From: Stutzerimonas azotifigens
GTDB lineage: Bacteria > Pseudomonadota > Gammaproteobacteria > Pseudomonadales > Pseudomonadaceae
DNA length: 64,000 bases
NCBI RefSeq assembly: GCF_013522725.1
Contig: NZ_JAAMRF010000008.1
Span: forward strand, 186,001 to 250,000
Reading direction: 5' to 3'
Under the pieces are notes generated by a model, which did no database searches, had not been told where the DNA came from, and worked only from the letters and a program-made list of their open reading frames with translations. Shown here piece after piece: positions 8,742-17,982 of the stretch; position 1 is the stretch's first letter; each line of letters starts with the position of its first letter. Position numbers and translations under genes: made by a program.

Positions 8742-10613
8742 TCAGCCGCAGCGCGGCCCCGGCGTCCAGGGTCTGGGCGTGATCTCGCTCAGTCGCGCTT
8801 CCATCTGCGGGTCGCCCAGTACCTTCAGGTACTCGACCAGCGCCCAGCGCTCGTGGGGCTGCAGGGCGCGGCCAATCACACCGTTCTGTCGGCAACCGGC
8901 GCGAAATTCGTGGCCCTGGTTGCCGTTGCCGGTGATCGAGGTGTCGAGCAGAAAGCCGCCGGGGAACCGCTCGCTGCGAAAGCCCACCCGCACCGGATCG
9001 AACTCCGCACTGCCCACCCAGAAGCGCGTCTGGCGCTCGGCGAGCGGCGACAGCAGCTCGAACAGGTTCGCCACCGAACCGTTGTGCAGGAAGGGCGGCG
9101 TCGCCCAGACACCGTCCAGCGGCCGGGCCTTGTAGCCGCGTATTTCCTGCACGCCGATGGGCAGGCCGAAGCCGTCGAACTCGGCGCGCTCGGTCTCGCC
9201 GATGCCGGCTTCGCGGTAGGCGCGCTCTTCGACATAGGCGGTGATGTAGGCCAGCCCCTTGGCACTTGAGAGGCTGCTCAGGTCCAGCGGGCCGGACGCC
9301 TCGCCCTCGAGGCGCACGTCCAGCCGGTCGAGTTCCTCCTGGGACCAGCCCAGGCGGGTCAGGTCGAAGCGGTGATCGGCGATGTTGTCGGCCGTGGTCG
9401 GATCGGTACCGACCACCGAGGTGGGGATCACCGGCAGATGCCACTCAGGATCGCGCTCCGGCGCGAAACGCTGGTCGACGGGCTTGGGCCGCGCCTCGTG
9501 GCAATGGGCGCAATTCTCGCGGAACAGTGCACGGCCTAGGCTGGCTTGCTGCAGGTCGATCTTCCCGAACACCGGCTCCGGCCAGCGCGGCGGGGCCAGA
9601 CGCATGAGCGTGGTTTCCAGCGTATGCATGTCACGCACGCGCACCCCGGAGGCATAACGCTCGGCTTCAGGCAGCGGCTCGCCATTTTCGCCCAGCAGGT
9701 GAAGCGTCGCGCCGACGCCAAGTGCTTCGCCGATATTGCGCGCCATCGGCTGCATGGCCGAGCCGTTCCATTGCACCCAGTCGAATTTCCAGATGTCCCA
9801 CAGGTGCGGATAACTGACCGGGGCGTTGGCGACGCGGTAGTTGTCGGCATCGATGGCATCGCCGAACACGCCGTTGGCGATGCGACCGAACGCGTCGGTG
9901 CGTCCGAAGCCTTCTTCGGTCGGATAGAGCCCGCGGTGCCAGTCGTTGTAAGCCGTGCCCAGCAGGCGGTCGAGTACCTGCTTGAAGTCCTCGCGCAGCT
10001 GATCGCGGTCGCGCTCGTAGTCCTCGCCGAGCACCTCCTGGGCGAAACGACGAAACTTCAGCGGGTTGTAGTAGGTGAAGGCCATGCTCATGCCGAGCGC
10101 CTGGCCAAAGGCACCACCGCGTAGCGTCGGCACCGTGGACGCCAGCGAATGCATCGCTGCCCCACCGTCGATGCGAACGGCTTGGCCGTCATGGCGCAGC
10201 TCGCCGGTGTGGCAGGCGGCGCAGGTGATATCGAGATAGGCGACGCCGGTGCTGGCGTATTCATGACGAGCAAAGCCCACGGGCAGATTGCCGGGGTTAA
10301 GCGGGGAAGGGTGCTGCTGCGGGTCGACCAGAAAACCGAATCGCGCCAGGTACTCGGGCGCTGCCAGCCGGTCCCGGCTGAAAGGCTTCTCCAACGCGCC
10401 GAACCAGGCGTAATGCAGGCCTTTCACCTGTGTTCCCTGTGGCGTGTAGTAATAGGTCTGCCGATCTGCCTCGCTCCACTGGTCGAGGTAGTGAAGTGCT
10501 TGAGGCGGCTCGTAGTCCGGCAGGTTGGGATAGGCGACGAAATAAAGCCCCACCCCCACCAGCAACACAGCCACCACCAAAAACCCGAACAGGGCACGTC
10601 GTAGTAATCGCAT
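8742..10613 (-). CDS. Membrane-anchored di-haem cytochrome c (peroxidase-like)
   Basis: A 623-aa protein with an N-terminal membrane anchor (about residues 8-28) and two CxxCH haem-c sites: CAACH at 131-135 and CAHCH near 368. The second half contains GVWATPPFLHNGSVANL, a segment typical of di-haem cytochrome c peroxidase and MauG-like families. The protein is therefore expected on the periplasmic face of the inner membrane, handling electrons or peroxide. The ATG at 10613 is favoured over the GTG directly before it, since AAGGA is then 8 bases away. It is first in a two-gene unit with the catalase-like gene. The pairing suggests a periplasmic peroxide or oxylipin pathway, which is inference. 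Confidence 0.82.
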   Translation of the reverse strand: MRLLRRALFGFLVVAVLLVGVGLYFVAYPNLPDYEPPQALHYLDQWSEADRQTYYYTPQGTQVKGLHYAWFGALEKPFSRDRLAAPEYLARFGFLVDPQQHPSPLNPGNLPVGFARHEYASTGVAYLDITCAACHTGELRHDGQAVRIDGGAAMHSLASTVPTLRGGAFGQALGMSMAFTYYNPLKFRRFAQEVLGEDYERDRDQLREDFKQVLDRLLGTAYNDWHRGLYPTEEGFGRTDAFGRIANGVFGDAIDADNYRVANAPVSYPHLWDIWKFDWVQWNGSAMQPMARNIGEALGVGATLHLLGENGEPLPEAERYASGVRVRDMHTLETTLMRLAPPRWPEPVFGKIDLQQASLGRALFRENCAHCHEARPKPVDQRFAPERDPEWHLPVIPTSVVGTDPTTADNIADHRFDLTRLGWSQEELDRLDVRLEGEASGPLDLSSLSSAKGLAYITAYVEERAYREAGIGETERAEFDGFGLPIGVQEIRGYKARPLDGVWATPPFLHNGSVANLFELLSPLAERQTRFWVGSAEFDPVRVGFRSERFPGGFLLDTSITGNGNQGHEFRAGCRQNGVIGRALQPHERWALVEYLKVLGDPQMEARLSEITPRPWTPGPRCG

Positions 10614-10976
10614 CACTCACATCCTTGTAGCGCCAGGCGAATGGACCGTTTATGGCAGGGTCTCGCGGGGATGGCAATACAGCGTGAGCAACGTTTTGAA
10701 CGAGTTAGCAGCGGCTTGGGAATGGCTAATCCCAAGTCCAGCAGGCTTCCTCGCAACTTTTTAAGTTTCGTTGGTGCAACGGATAATGATGGCTGGCCCT
10801 CTATTGCTTCTGCGACCAAGGTGGATAAAAATCTTAGCCCGGGACATATATTAACTGTATAAGTGGTGGCGCTGCTATTGGATGTGCGTTATATGAATTG
10901 AAGTTTGCTGTGTATTGTTTGGCCTGATCTATGTATGGGGTGGTTTTTATTTTCTTTTGCTACTTCTTATTTCTTT
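10614..10976. other. Gene-free, A+T-rich boundary between the cytochrome gene and the T6SS locus
   Basis: No convincing gene is seen. The left half has ordinary composition. From about 10840 it becomes clearly A+T-rich, with TATATTAACTGTATAA and long T/C stretches, and this continues into the immunity gene. A 73-codon open frame at 10641-10862 has no ribosome-binding site and no recognisable features. The change in composition marks the downstream edge of the effector-immunity module. Confidence 0.6.
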
Positions 10977-11735
10977 TCAGTCGGCCTCAACGGCTAGTAA
11001 CAGCTCCGTAGGAGTCAGGCGTTTCAATGAATGTGTGGCAGGGTCCGTCTCAATATCCAACGCTAATGGTGTAATGCCATCGGCTTCATACACCAAATAA
11101 GCGTTGCCGATGGTCACTTCATGGTTTTTGGCACCTACTGTCGCTATGGTTTTTGGAGTTGCAGACATTAGCTCTTCGACCGAATCGTAGCGCAGTGCTA
11201 CATAAACTTCGCCCAGTTGGCCTAGGGGCGCGTCAGCAGCTTCAGAGGGCTCGGTCATCACAGACTGCAGAGAGACTGTATTGGATGCTTCGATCCAATT
11301 GTCCGAGTAGGTGAAAATCAGATCTTGATAATTGCTCGACAGTGGCTTCTGCAGATTGCACACAGCTTTGCGAATGGAAACACCGTTCTGCCCATTGCGA
11401 ATATTGCCGTATACGCAGTCAATAAAGGGGACCTTTTCCCTAAGCGTGAGGGTATAAAACACCTCGAAATGTGTATTTGATCCGGAGTTTTCGTAGCTTA
11501 GCGCGGGACCGCCGTTGAACGGTACAAGAGTTCTGGAGGCTTGTCCTGTATGGCCCACCATATCGGAGAATACTTTGGTCTCATTTCCCCAGTTAATCGT
11601 TAAAATACCGGTGTCCATATTTGCTGTATAGACTTCCGATAATTCGCTATTAGTTGAAACGGTATATGTATTTGCGTATATCGTGGTGGCCAGTGTAAGC
11701 GAAATCAATAGGGCAAAAGATAATGTGCGTCTCAT
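10977..11735 (-). CDS. Putative periplasmic immunity protein of the adjacent T6SS effector
   Basis: I do not recognise this 252-aa protein by family. It starts with a signal peptide (MRRTLSFALLISLTLATTIYA), so the mature protein should be periplasmic. It has a mainly polar, beta-rich look and two cysteines about 24 residues apart (IDCVYGN and KAVCNLQ) that could form a disulphide. Its ATG overlaps the effector stop codon (ATGA), so the two are translationally coupled. Base composition is markedly more A+T-rich than the T6SS core. A coupled, exported, low-GC gene just after a peptidoglycan-targeting effector is the standard immunity position. This assignment is from context only. Confidence 0.65.
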   Translation of the reverse strand: MRRTLSFALLISLTLATTIYANTYTVSTNSELSEVYTANMDTGILTINWGNETKVFSDMVGHTGQASRTLVPFNGGPALSYENSGSNTHFEVFYTLTLREKVPFIDCVYGNIRNGQNGVSIRKAVCNLQKPLSSNYQDLIFTYSDNWIEASNTVSLQSVMTEPSEAADAPLGQLGEVYVALRYDSVEELMSATPKTIATVGAKNHEVTIGNAYLVYEADGITPLALDIETDPATHSLKRLTPTELLLAVEAD

Positions 11736-14128
11736 GGGGCGAAGGGTTCCTTGGTCGAGGATGTTTGTTTTAAGATAGCTTCAAATTTTTGTGCATAGCT
11801 GGCAATAAGCTGCTGCTGGTCGGTGCCGTTGATGATCCTACGGGCCCCTGTGTAGTCCACGCCAGCAGAGTTAATGTAGTGGCTTAGTTTCTTTCCGGTG
11901 AAAATCCCCTCCGTCATGCCCCAAATCATGATTGGCACGGAGTGCTCGGGTTCGGCGGCTTTGTCGGGTTGGGTCACGAAATCGACGCCAAAGTAGTCTT
12001 GAGCCTTGCGGTAGTTGTTCTTCCAAGTGAGATGAACGAGTCCCCGTCCGCGGTACTTATAGCCATCGCCCTTTAGATTGTTCCCATTCTCTATAGCCCG
12101 ATCTCGATGCTCTTGGGTGACAGCTAGTACCGGGTCATATTTATTGAAGTAGGCAGCGCCGCCAACTTCCGGCTTAGAACTGAAAAATTCGCCAGTGGGG
12201 AAATAGTATGCCTCATGCCGGGCTGTCGCGAGCATATATGCAAGCTCGAAGAGATTTGTTTTTCCGGGGTGGCTTTCGTAATACTTGTTGATGAGTTCCA
12301 CGATGGTGCGCAGGTTGTCCTTGGATACTTGCGAAAAAGCTGGGGTGTTGGCGGCGAATTGCTCGTGCTGGCTAGTGTACTCTGCGATAAAGCGTTCGAC
12401 ATTAATCAATCGGCTCGAGTACAAAAAAAGACTCGCTGCAGCAATAGGCTGAAAATGCCACGCTTTCCCATCACCATTGATGCCATGCCGCTCCGTCAGA
12501 TCACTCCACCAACTCAGCGCCTTGATCCGCTCTTTTTCCGCTTCCCAGATCAGGTTCGGCTTTCCTGGTTCTTCCTCCAGCAACGGATCAAGCTCGTCCC
12601 ATTTGCTCTGGTTCCAGAACCACTCGCTTTCGTACTTGGTGATCAACTGGCCGAGTACTTGAGCTTGCCAGGGCTTGGCCAGCGCCACTCGGATTTCATG
12701 GCTGGTCAGTACGCCGTTCTGGTCGGTATCGACGATGTCGTACAGGCGAGCAAGCGCGACTATAGGGCCGCCATCGGCTCTGTTTATCTGGGCGCGGTAG
12801 TTGTGCTGTTCGTCTGCACTCAGCATGCCTTTGGCATTGAATGTGTAGGCGAGTTTTTCAAAGGGCGTTCCGGTTTCCTCGATGCACTGGAAATCCTGCC
12901 ATTCCCAAGGGCTGTGGCGGGTGGTTATCAACTCTTGTTCGGCTAGCCAGCCGTCGATGGGATTTCCGCTCTCGTCAGCGAACAATCCATCGAGCCGCCA
13001 CCAGTGGGTTGTGCTTGGTGAGGCACTGCCTTCGGCTCTGACCTGAATCTTGTTCGCCGCTGGCAGGCCATCCAGGAGTGCTTGGGGAATGATCAGGTCG
13101 ACCCCGATCTGGCTTCCTTCGTCGCTGAGCTTGGGCGGATTTTCGGCATTGAAATCATCTCGATGGGCGATCAGTTTGCTCGCGCCTTTGTAGACCTTGA
13201 GCAGGGTCTTTTGATCATCCGGCAAGCGGCTTGCCCAGGCACGACTACGAGCGATAAAGCCAGGCACGTTGTCGCAGCTGAATACTTCCAGATGAACAAG
13301 CGGATTAGCGGCACCATTATAGTTTTGATAGATGCCGGGATGGCCGATCAGCTCACCTGCCTTAATCGGAATGCCTTCACCCAAAACCACTACATGGCCC
13401 AGCTCTCTGGGCTCACTCCGAGCTTGCAAAAACTTGGAGGAAATGTAGCCGGGAAGATTGCCTTCGCTATCGGCCGTGAGGGGTGGATTTGCCGTGCCGT
13501 TGATGAGGCTTACAAGCTTGCTGTACTCACCCTCGGTTGCCGTCACTGTGACTTCGGCTCCCTTGGTAATTTCCGATAGATTCGAAGAGTCTTTGTTGGC
13601 ACTGGCGCGAACGATCAGACCCTGGCTCTGGGTATTGACGATATGACTCTTGACCTCCCAGAAGGCAGGCCGTGGCAGATCCGCTTTCGCCTGATAGCCG
13701 GCCCAATCCTGTAAGTGCATGTACAGGCTGTAGAGAGTCAGTCTCGGAGGTGTTTGCTCATCAGCTGCGTCGCCCTCGGCTTTCTTGGGCTGTGGCGGCT
13801 GAAGAGTGTGTTTGACCAGAACGAACCCTGTGGAAAACGGCGCTCGCTTGATGCTTGGGATTTCATCGGTGAACTCGCTGACGGGATAGCTTTCATCGAT
13901 ACGATAGGCAATCACCTCGCCATCGGCGATGCAGCGCACACTCGATTGGTCGAATACGGCTGCCGTGCCTTCATCGAAATGCACACCTCCATGCCATAGG
14001 CCGTTCTCGCCGGTCGGGTAATAACCGCTCTTGGCCTTGGCCATATGGGTGAGAAGTTGCAGCGGACTACTGTCTACTTCCTTGCTGGGGAAGGGGTAAG
14101 CCCAGTTGATCGGTTTGTCTTCGGCCAT
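11732..14128 (-). CDS. T6SS cell-wall effector: degenerate M23-like, SH3-like, EF-hand and GH19-like parts
   Basis: A 798-aa protein encoded directly after vgrG. Residues 40-60 and about 270-285 look like a LytM/M23 endopeptidase fold (WHGGVHFDEG; PLVHLEVF). The first His of the canonical HxH pair is Leu here, so zinc peptidase activity is doubtful. An SH3-like stretch (GLIVRASANKDSS onward, about 165-235) is inserted between these parts. DTDQNGVLTSHE near 465 is an EF-hand-like calcium loop. The last 200 residues resemble GH19 chitinase/lysozyme domains: TARHEAYYF near 634, with the probable catalytic Glu, and YKYRGRGLVHLTWK near 690. The expected action is cleavage of peptidoglycan glycan strands in the target periplasm. 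The toxin role is inferred from domains and position. Confidence 0.78.
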   Translation of the reverse strand: MAEDKPINWAYPFPSKEVDSSPLQLLTHMAKAKSGYYPTGENGLWHGGVHFDEGTAAVFDQSSVRCIADGEVIAYRIDESYPVSEFTDEIPSIKRAPFSTGFVLVKHTLQPPQPKKAEGDAADEQTPPRLTLYSLYMHLQDWAGYQAKADLPRPAFWEVKSHIVNTQSQGLIVRASANKDSSNLSEITKGAEVTVTATEGEYSKLVSLINGTANPPLTADSEGNLPGYISSKFLQARSEPRELGHVVVLGEGIPIKAGELIGHPGIYQNYNGAANPLVHLEVFSCDNVPGFIARSRAWASRLPDDQKTLLKVYKGASKLIAHRDDFNAENPPKLSDEGSQIGVDLIIPQALLDGLPAANKIQVRAEGSASPSTTHWWRLDGLFADESGNPIDGWLAEQELITTRHSPWEWQDFQCIEETGTPFEKLAYTFNAKGMLSADEQHNYRAQINRADGGPIVALARLYDIVDTDQNGVLTSHEIRVALAKPWQAQVLGQLITKYESEWFWNQSKWDELDPLLEEEPGKPNLIWEAEKERIKALSWWSDLTERHGINGDGKAWHFQPIAAASLFLYSSRLINVERFIAEYTSQHEQFAANTPAFSQVSKDNLRTIVELINKYYESHPGKTNLFELAYMLATARHEAYYFPTGEFFSSKPEVGGAAYFNKYDPVLAVTQEHRDRAIENGNNLKGDGYKYRGRGLVHLTWKNNYRKAQDYFGVDFVTQPDKAAEPEHSVPIMIWGMTEGIFTGKKLSHYINSAGVDYTGARRIINGTDQQQLIASYAQKFEAILKQTSSTKEPFAP

Positions 14129-14188
14129 GTTCGATACGTCCTGATCCTTGCCTTTGGAGCTGCGTGATAAGCAGCCCTCGTCCTTGCG

Positions 14189-16234
14189 TTAACCGGAAAA
14201 GTTGAGCGAGCGCTTGGGTTTACGAGGTGAATTGGGTACCTCGCCCGGCTGAGCCTGCTCCAACAAATTCCCCGCCTTGTCCCTATCCGCAGCCCCCGGC
14301 AACACCGGCGGCTTGGTCTTAATCCCAGCTCCCTTACCTGGCGCCCCACCCGCATTTATCTTGATCATCGGGCCGCTGACGGTGATGCCGCCGGGGTCGA
14401 GCTTGATGAAGCTGCCGCCGGCGGTGAGTGTCAGTTCGAGGCCAGCTTCGATGACCATTTTCTGGCCGGCCTTGAGGTGGATCTCGCGGCCGGCCTTGGT
14501 CAGTTGGGCGGTGCCGAGCTTGATATGCTGGGTCTGGCCGATGGTGAGGTGGTCGTCGGGTTTGACCTCCACCTTGCGGTCGCCGGTGACGCTCAGGTGT
14601 TCCTCGGCCCGTAGCTCGGTGAAGCTAGCGGCCTCGACGGTGTCGTGGCGTTCGTGGCCGATGCGGATCTTCTGGTCGTGCTCGATGTTCTCGTCCCAGT
14701 CGCGCTGGGCATGGATATAGATCTGCTCGGCGCCTTGGCGGTCTTCGATGCGCAGTTCGTTATAACCGCCACCACTTGGCGAGCTGAGGGTCTTGAAGAC
14801 GCTGCGGGTCTTGTTGGCCGGCAGGTCGTAGGGGACGACGTGCTCCTTGTGGTACAGGCAGCCGGTGACCAGTGGCTGATCCGGGTCGCCTTCCAAAAAG
14901 GTGACCAGCACTTCCATCCCGACACGTGGGATGGCGATGCCGCCGTAGCGGTCGCCGGCCCAGCTTGAACTGACGCGTAGCCAACAGCTGGTCTTGTCAT
15001 CGGCTTGGCCGTGACGATCCCAGAAGAACTGGACCTTCACCCGACCGTATTCGTCGCAGTGGATTTCTTCGCCCGCGGGGCCGGTGACCACCGCGCTCTG
15101 GCTGCCGAGTACACGCGGCTTGGCGTGGATCAGGGCCGGGCGGTAGGGGACGACCCAAGGGGTGGCGGTGAAGCGGTTGCGGTAGCCCTGAGTGAAACCG
15201 TCACCTGACTGACTGTCGCTTGTTACCGACTCTTCGAGCACCTGCGGCTGTTTGCCTTCGTGGAGCACTTCGGTCAGCAGCCAGAGGTCGTTCCATTCAC
15301 GGCGTGGGTGGTCGGCGATTTCCAGCAGATGGCCGCTGACCAGCCTGGGCTGGTCGCTGTCGCCTTCGGCCTGGCGGTAATCGGCGCGGTGGCGCTCCAG
15401 CGCGCGCTGGGACAGGTGCCTGCCATGGGCGCGGTCGGTGAAGCGGCCGGGGTAGTCGTAGTCTTCCAGGTCCGGCGCCTTCTCCTGGCCTGTGGATTGG
15501 CCCTTGTGGTTGGCTTCCATGAGCAGGCGCGGCTGTTCGAAATCGTAGTCGCGGCGGGTGACCCGGCTGGTGCGGGTTTCCAGCCGTACGGCGAAGCGCT
15601 TGATCACCGGCTCGTCGGCGACCAGGCCGCTGTCCTGCAGGTACGCGGTGGGCTGCCCGAGTCTGGGAAAGCTCGTCTGGTCGTCGCCGAACACCAGTAC
15701 GTGCCCCTGTTCGCTGTGCTCGAAGTGGTAGTGGATGCCTTCTTCCTCGCACAGGCGTTGGATGAAATGCAGGTCGGTCTCGTCGTACTGGGTGCAATAG
15801 TCGCGCTCGGGATAGACCACCGGCCCGAGCTGAAAACGGTAGGCGTCGGCCTGGATACCCTGGCCTTCGAGCACCTGGGCGATGATCTGCGGCACGCTCA
15901 GGTGTTGGAAGAAGCGCTGGTCGGTGCGATGCGCGAGGTAGGCGAGCTGCGGGACGATGGCCAGTCGGTAGCGGGTCAGGCGTTTGCCGGATTCGCCCTG
16001 GGCGACGCGGTGGACCAGCCCGTGGATACCGTTGCCGGCGGGTGAGAGCGCGAGGAACGCTGGCTGATGAAGCAGGCTTTGCAGGTCCAGGTCCGGGCGT
16101 TCGCTGACCAGCTCCAGGTCGAAGCGGTAGGGCTGGCTGATGGCCTCGCGACCGGTGAAGGCGAGCACCTGCAGGTCATGCTCGACGCCTTCGATGGTGA
16201 GGCTGAAATGGGTGTCATTGGCCGCGTTGAACAT
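14189..16234 (-). CDS. vgrG: VgrG spike protein (TssI), copy linked to the GH19-like effector
   Basis: A 681-aa VgrG that trimerises into the tip of the T6SS tube. The gp27-like base (residues 1 to about 370, starting MFNAANDTHFSLTIEG), the gp5-like OB region (VTGPAGEEIHCDEYGRVKVQ) and the DUF2345-type needle up to about residue 620 are all present. The tail after the needle, from about GAPGKGAGIK to RSLNFSG, differs from the other VgrG in this window. The first roughly 530 residues are almost the same as the copy at 30236-32284. It is last but two in the T6SS operon and directly precedes the large effector, so it probably carries it. Confidence 0.96.
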   Translation of the reverse strand: MFNAANDTHFSLTIEGVEHDLQVLAFTGREAISQPYRFDLELVSERPDLDLQSLLHQPAFLALSPAGNGIHGLVHRVAQGESGKRLTRYRLAIVPQLAYLAHRTDQRFFQHLSVPQIIAQVLEGQGIQADAYRFQLGPVVYPERDYCTQYDETDLHFIQRLCEEEGIHYHFEHSEQGHVLVFGDDQTSFPRLGQPTAYLQDSGLVADEPVIKRFAVRLETRTSRVTRRDYDFEQPRLLMEANHKGQSTGQEKAPDLEDYDYPGRFTDRAHGRHLSQRALERHRADYRQAEGDSDQPRLVSGHLLEIADHPRREWNDLWLLTEVLHEGKQPQVLEESVTSDSQSGDGFTQGYRNRFTATPWVVPYRPALIHAKPRVLGSQSAVVTGPAGEEIHCDEYGRVKVQFFWDRHGQADDKTSCWLRVSSSWAGDRYGGIAIPRVGMEVLVTFLEGDPDQPLVTGCLYHKEHVVPYDLPANKTRSVFKTLSSPSGGGYNELRIEDRQGAEQIYIHAQRDWDENIEHDQKIRIGHERHDTVEAASFTELRAEEHLSVTGDRKVEVKPDDHLTIGQTQHIKLGTAQLTKAGREIHLKAGQKMVIEAGLELTLTAGGSFIKLDPGGITVSGPMIKINAGGAPGKGAGIKTKPPVLPGAADRDKAGNLLEQAQPGEVPNSPRKPKRSLNFSG
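14640..16234 (-). repeat. vgrG paralogous repeat, copy A
   Basis: The 5' three quarters of this vgrG match copy B (about 30710-32284) at nucleotide level with long identical runs, for example around 14636-14705 versus 30706-30775. The 3' ends are diverged. Such pairs are substrates for recombination or gene conversion. Confidence 0.85.
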
Positions 16235-16255
16235 GGCGCTTCCTTTGTGCTCGTG

Positions 16256-17248
16256 TCATCCATGGGTGCGCCCGAACCAGCGCTGCAGGCGACTGGGTGC
16301 GGGGCGACAAAAAAGGTCCAGCAGTTCGGCGACGCTCACTTGTCGCTGCGCCGGTTCGAAAGCCAGCGCGCAGCGCAGCGCGGGCCAGCAATGCGGCGGC
16401 AGCCTGGCCGGCCGCTGCAGTTCGCCGTCCAGCGCCATGGCCTTGGCCTGCTTGGCGCTCAGGCGGCGGAACGGGTGGCTGCCGCTGGCCAGCTCATAGA
16501 GCAAGCAGCCCAGAGCATAGAGATCGGTGGCTACCGAGAGGTCACCGCCGTCGAGCAGCTCCAGCGCGGCATAGCGCGGCGTCCATGCCGTGAAACGGTT
16601 GCGCGAGAGGCGGGGCAGGCCGGGCAGCACGCCTTCGAGCGGTTGCCCGAGGCCGTAGTCGAACAGGCGCAGGCCATCGTCGGAGAGCATCACGTTGCTC
16701 GGTTTGAGATCGCCATGGATCACGCCGCGGCTGTGGGAGTACGCCAGCGCTTCGAGCAACGGCAGGGCGATGTCGCGCAGCTCGTCCCAGGCAAGGCCGT
16801 CGGGGCGCTCGCTGAGCAACCGGTCGAGGGTCGGCCCCTTGAGCAGTTCGAGGGTGATGAAGGCGCGCTGGCTGGCGGCGTCCACGTCGAAGCCGAACAG
16901 CCGCACGACATGGCGATGGCTCAGCCGGGCGGTCAGCGCGAACTCGGTGTAGAGCAGCGCATGGGCGTCGGGGTACTCGGCGAAATCATCGCTCAGGGTC
17001 TTGAGTGCGATGTAGGGCTCCGGATCGCCAAACTGCTCCTGCAAGAGATCACGCGCCCGGTAGACCGCGCCCATGCCGCCCACGCCCAGCAGTCGCTCGA
17101 TCAGGTAGCGACCGCCCAATACCTGGGGCAGATCGCCGGCCGCTATGGCGGCGGCAGACGGCGTCTGGGGCGCCGGTTCGGCAGCCGTGGCGGCAAACGC
17201 GAAGTAGGTCAGGTCAGAGTCGGGTCCGGCGCGAAGGGGTTCGTTCAT
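16256..17248 (-). CDS. T6SS-associated serine/threonine protein kinase (Stk1/PpkA type)
   Basis: A 330-aa Hanks-type kinase: glycine loop GVGGMG (55-60), Lys83 (IALK), catalytic loop HGDLKPSN (178-185; a non-RD kinase because Gly replaces Arg) and DYG at 197-199 in place of DFG. It has no membrane segment and ends WFGRTHG, so it is cytoplasmic, unlike the membrane PpkA of HSI-I. Its ATG overlaps the stop of the PP2C phosphatase gene (ATGA). The kinase-phosphatase pair at the end of the core operon matches stp1-stk1 of P. aeruginosa HSI-II. Kinases of this kind are known to adjust T6SS assembly, often through the FHA protein, which is also encoded here. Confidence 0.9.
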   Translation of the reverse strand: MNEPLRAGPDSDLTYFAFAATAAEPAPQTPSAAAIAAGDLPQVLGGRYLIERLLGVGGMGAVYRARDLLQEQFGDPEPYIALKTLSDDFAEYPDAHALLYTEFALTARLSHRHVVRLFGFDVDAASQRAFITLELLKGPTLDRLLSERPDGLAWDELRDIALPLLEALAYSHSRGVIHGDLKPSNVMLSDDGLRLFDYGLGQPLEGVLPGLPRLSRNRFTAWTPRYAALELLDGGDLSVATDLYALGCLLYELASGSHPFRRLSAKQAKAMALDGELQRPARLPPHCWPALRCALAFEPAQRQVSVAELLDLFCRPAPSRLQRWFGRTHG

Positions 17249-17982
17249 CGGCGGACCACCACGGCACTGAGGTTGTCCCGTGCCGGCCCGTCCAGGGCCT
17301 GGTCGAACAGCCGCTGCAGCGCGAGACCGGATGACGGCGAATTGAGCGCCGCGCCGAGGGCGTCCGGCGACAGGCTCTGGTAGAGCCCGTCGCTGCACAG
17401 CAGGAGGGTGTCGCCCGGGTAGACGTCGAACTCGAGGATATCCAGCACCAGCTGCTCGCTGGCACCGATGGCGCGGGTCAGGGCATTCGCCGCGGGATGG
17501 CGTGCGGCCTCCAGCGGGCTGAGGTGCTGCTCGTCGATCAGTTGCTGCAGCAACGAATGGTCGCGTGAGAGCTGATAGAGGCGACCGCCGCGCCAGAGGT
17601 AGCAGCGGCTGTCGCCGGCCCAGACGCAGGCGGCGCGCTCGCCTTCCATCAGCAGGGCGACGACGGTGCTGCCGATCACCGGGTCGGGGCGGTCAGCGGT
17701 AACCGTCAGCTCCTGCCCGAGCCGGCGGTTGAGGTCGTGCAGGCAGCGGCGCAGGCTGACCAGGCGCTCGGCGAGGCTGCCTTCGGGCAGTTCGGCCAGC
17801 TGTTCGACGATCAGGCGGCTGGCCAAGGCGCCGTTGTGGTGGCCGCCCATGCCGTCGGCGATGACCCAGAGGCCTTGCTCGGGGAAATCGAGGAAGGCGT
17901 CCTCGTTGCGCGCGCGGACCTTGCCCCTGTCGGTCCGTGCGGCGCTGCGCCAGCCGTGGGTCAGGCTCGTGGTGCCCGTCAT
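17245..17982 (-). CDS. T6SS-associated PP2C-type protein phosphatase (Stp1/PppA type)
   Basis: A 245-aa metal-dependent Ser/Thr phosphatase. PPM motifs are complete: ARNEDAF (25-31), DGMGG (43-47), AGDSRCY, LCSDGLYQ and a terminal DNLSAVVV, which supply the metal-binding aspartates. It would reverse phosphorylation by the kinase encoded next, whose start overlaps its stop. The ATG at 17982 shares a base with the tssM stop (TGATG). A GTG one codon earlier is possible but would not change the protein materially. Cytoplasmic, no signal peptide. Confidence 0.93.
   Translation of the reverse strand: MTGTTSLTHGWRSAARTDRGKVRARNEDAFLDFPEQGLWVIADGMGGHHNGALASRLIVEQLAELPEGSLAERLVSLRRCLHDLNRRLGQELTVTADRPDPVIGSTVVALLMEGERAACVWAGDSRCYLWRGGRLYQLSRDHSLLQQLIDEQHLSPLEAARHPAANALTRAIGASEQLVLDILEFDVYPGDTLLLCSDGLYQSLSPDALGAALNSPSSGLALQRLFDQALDGPARDNLSAVVVRR

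Noticed and set aside
10641..10862. 73-codon plus-strand open frame before the T6SS locus
   Set aside because: No ribosome-binding site, no hydrophobic or domain features, and it crosses a composition change.
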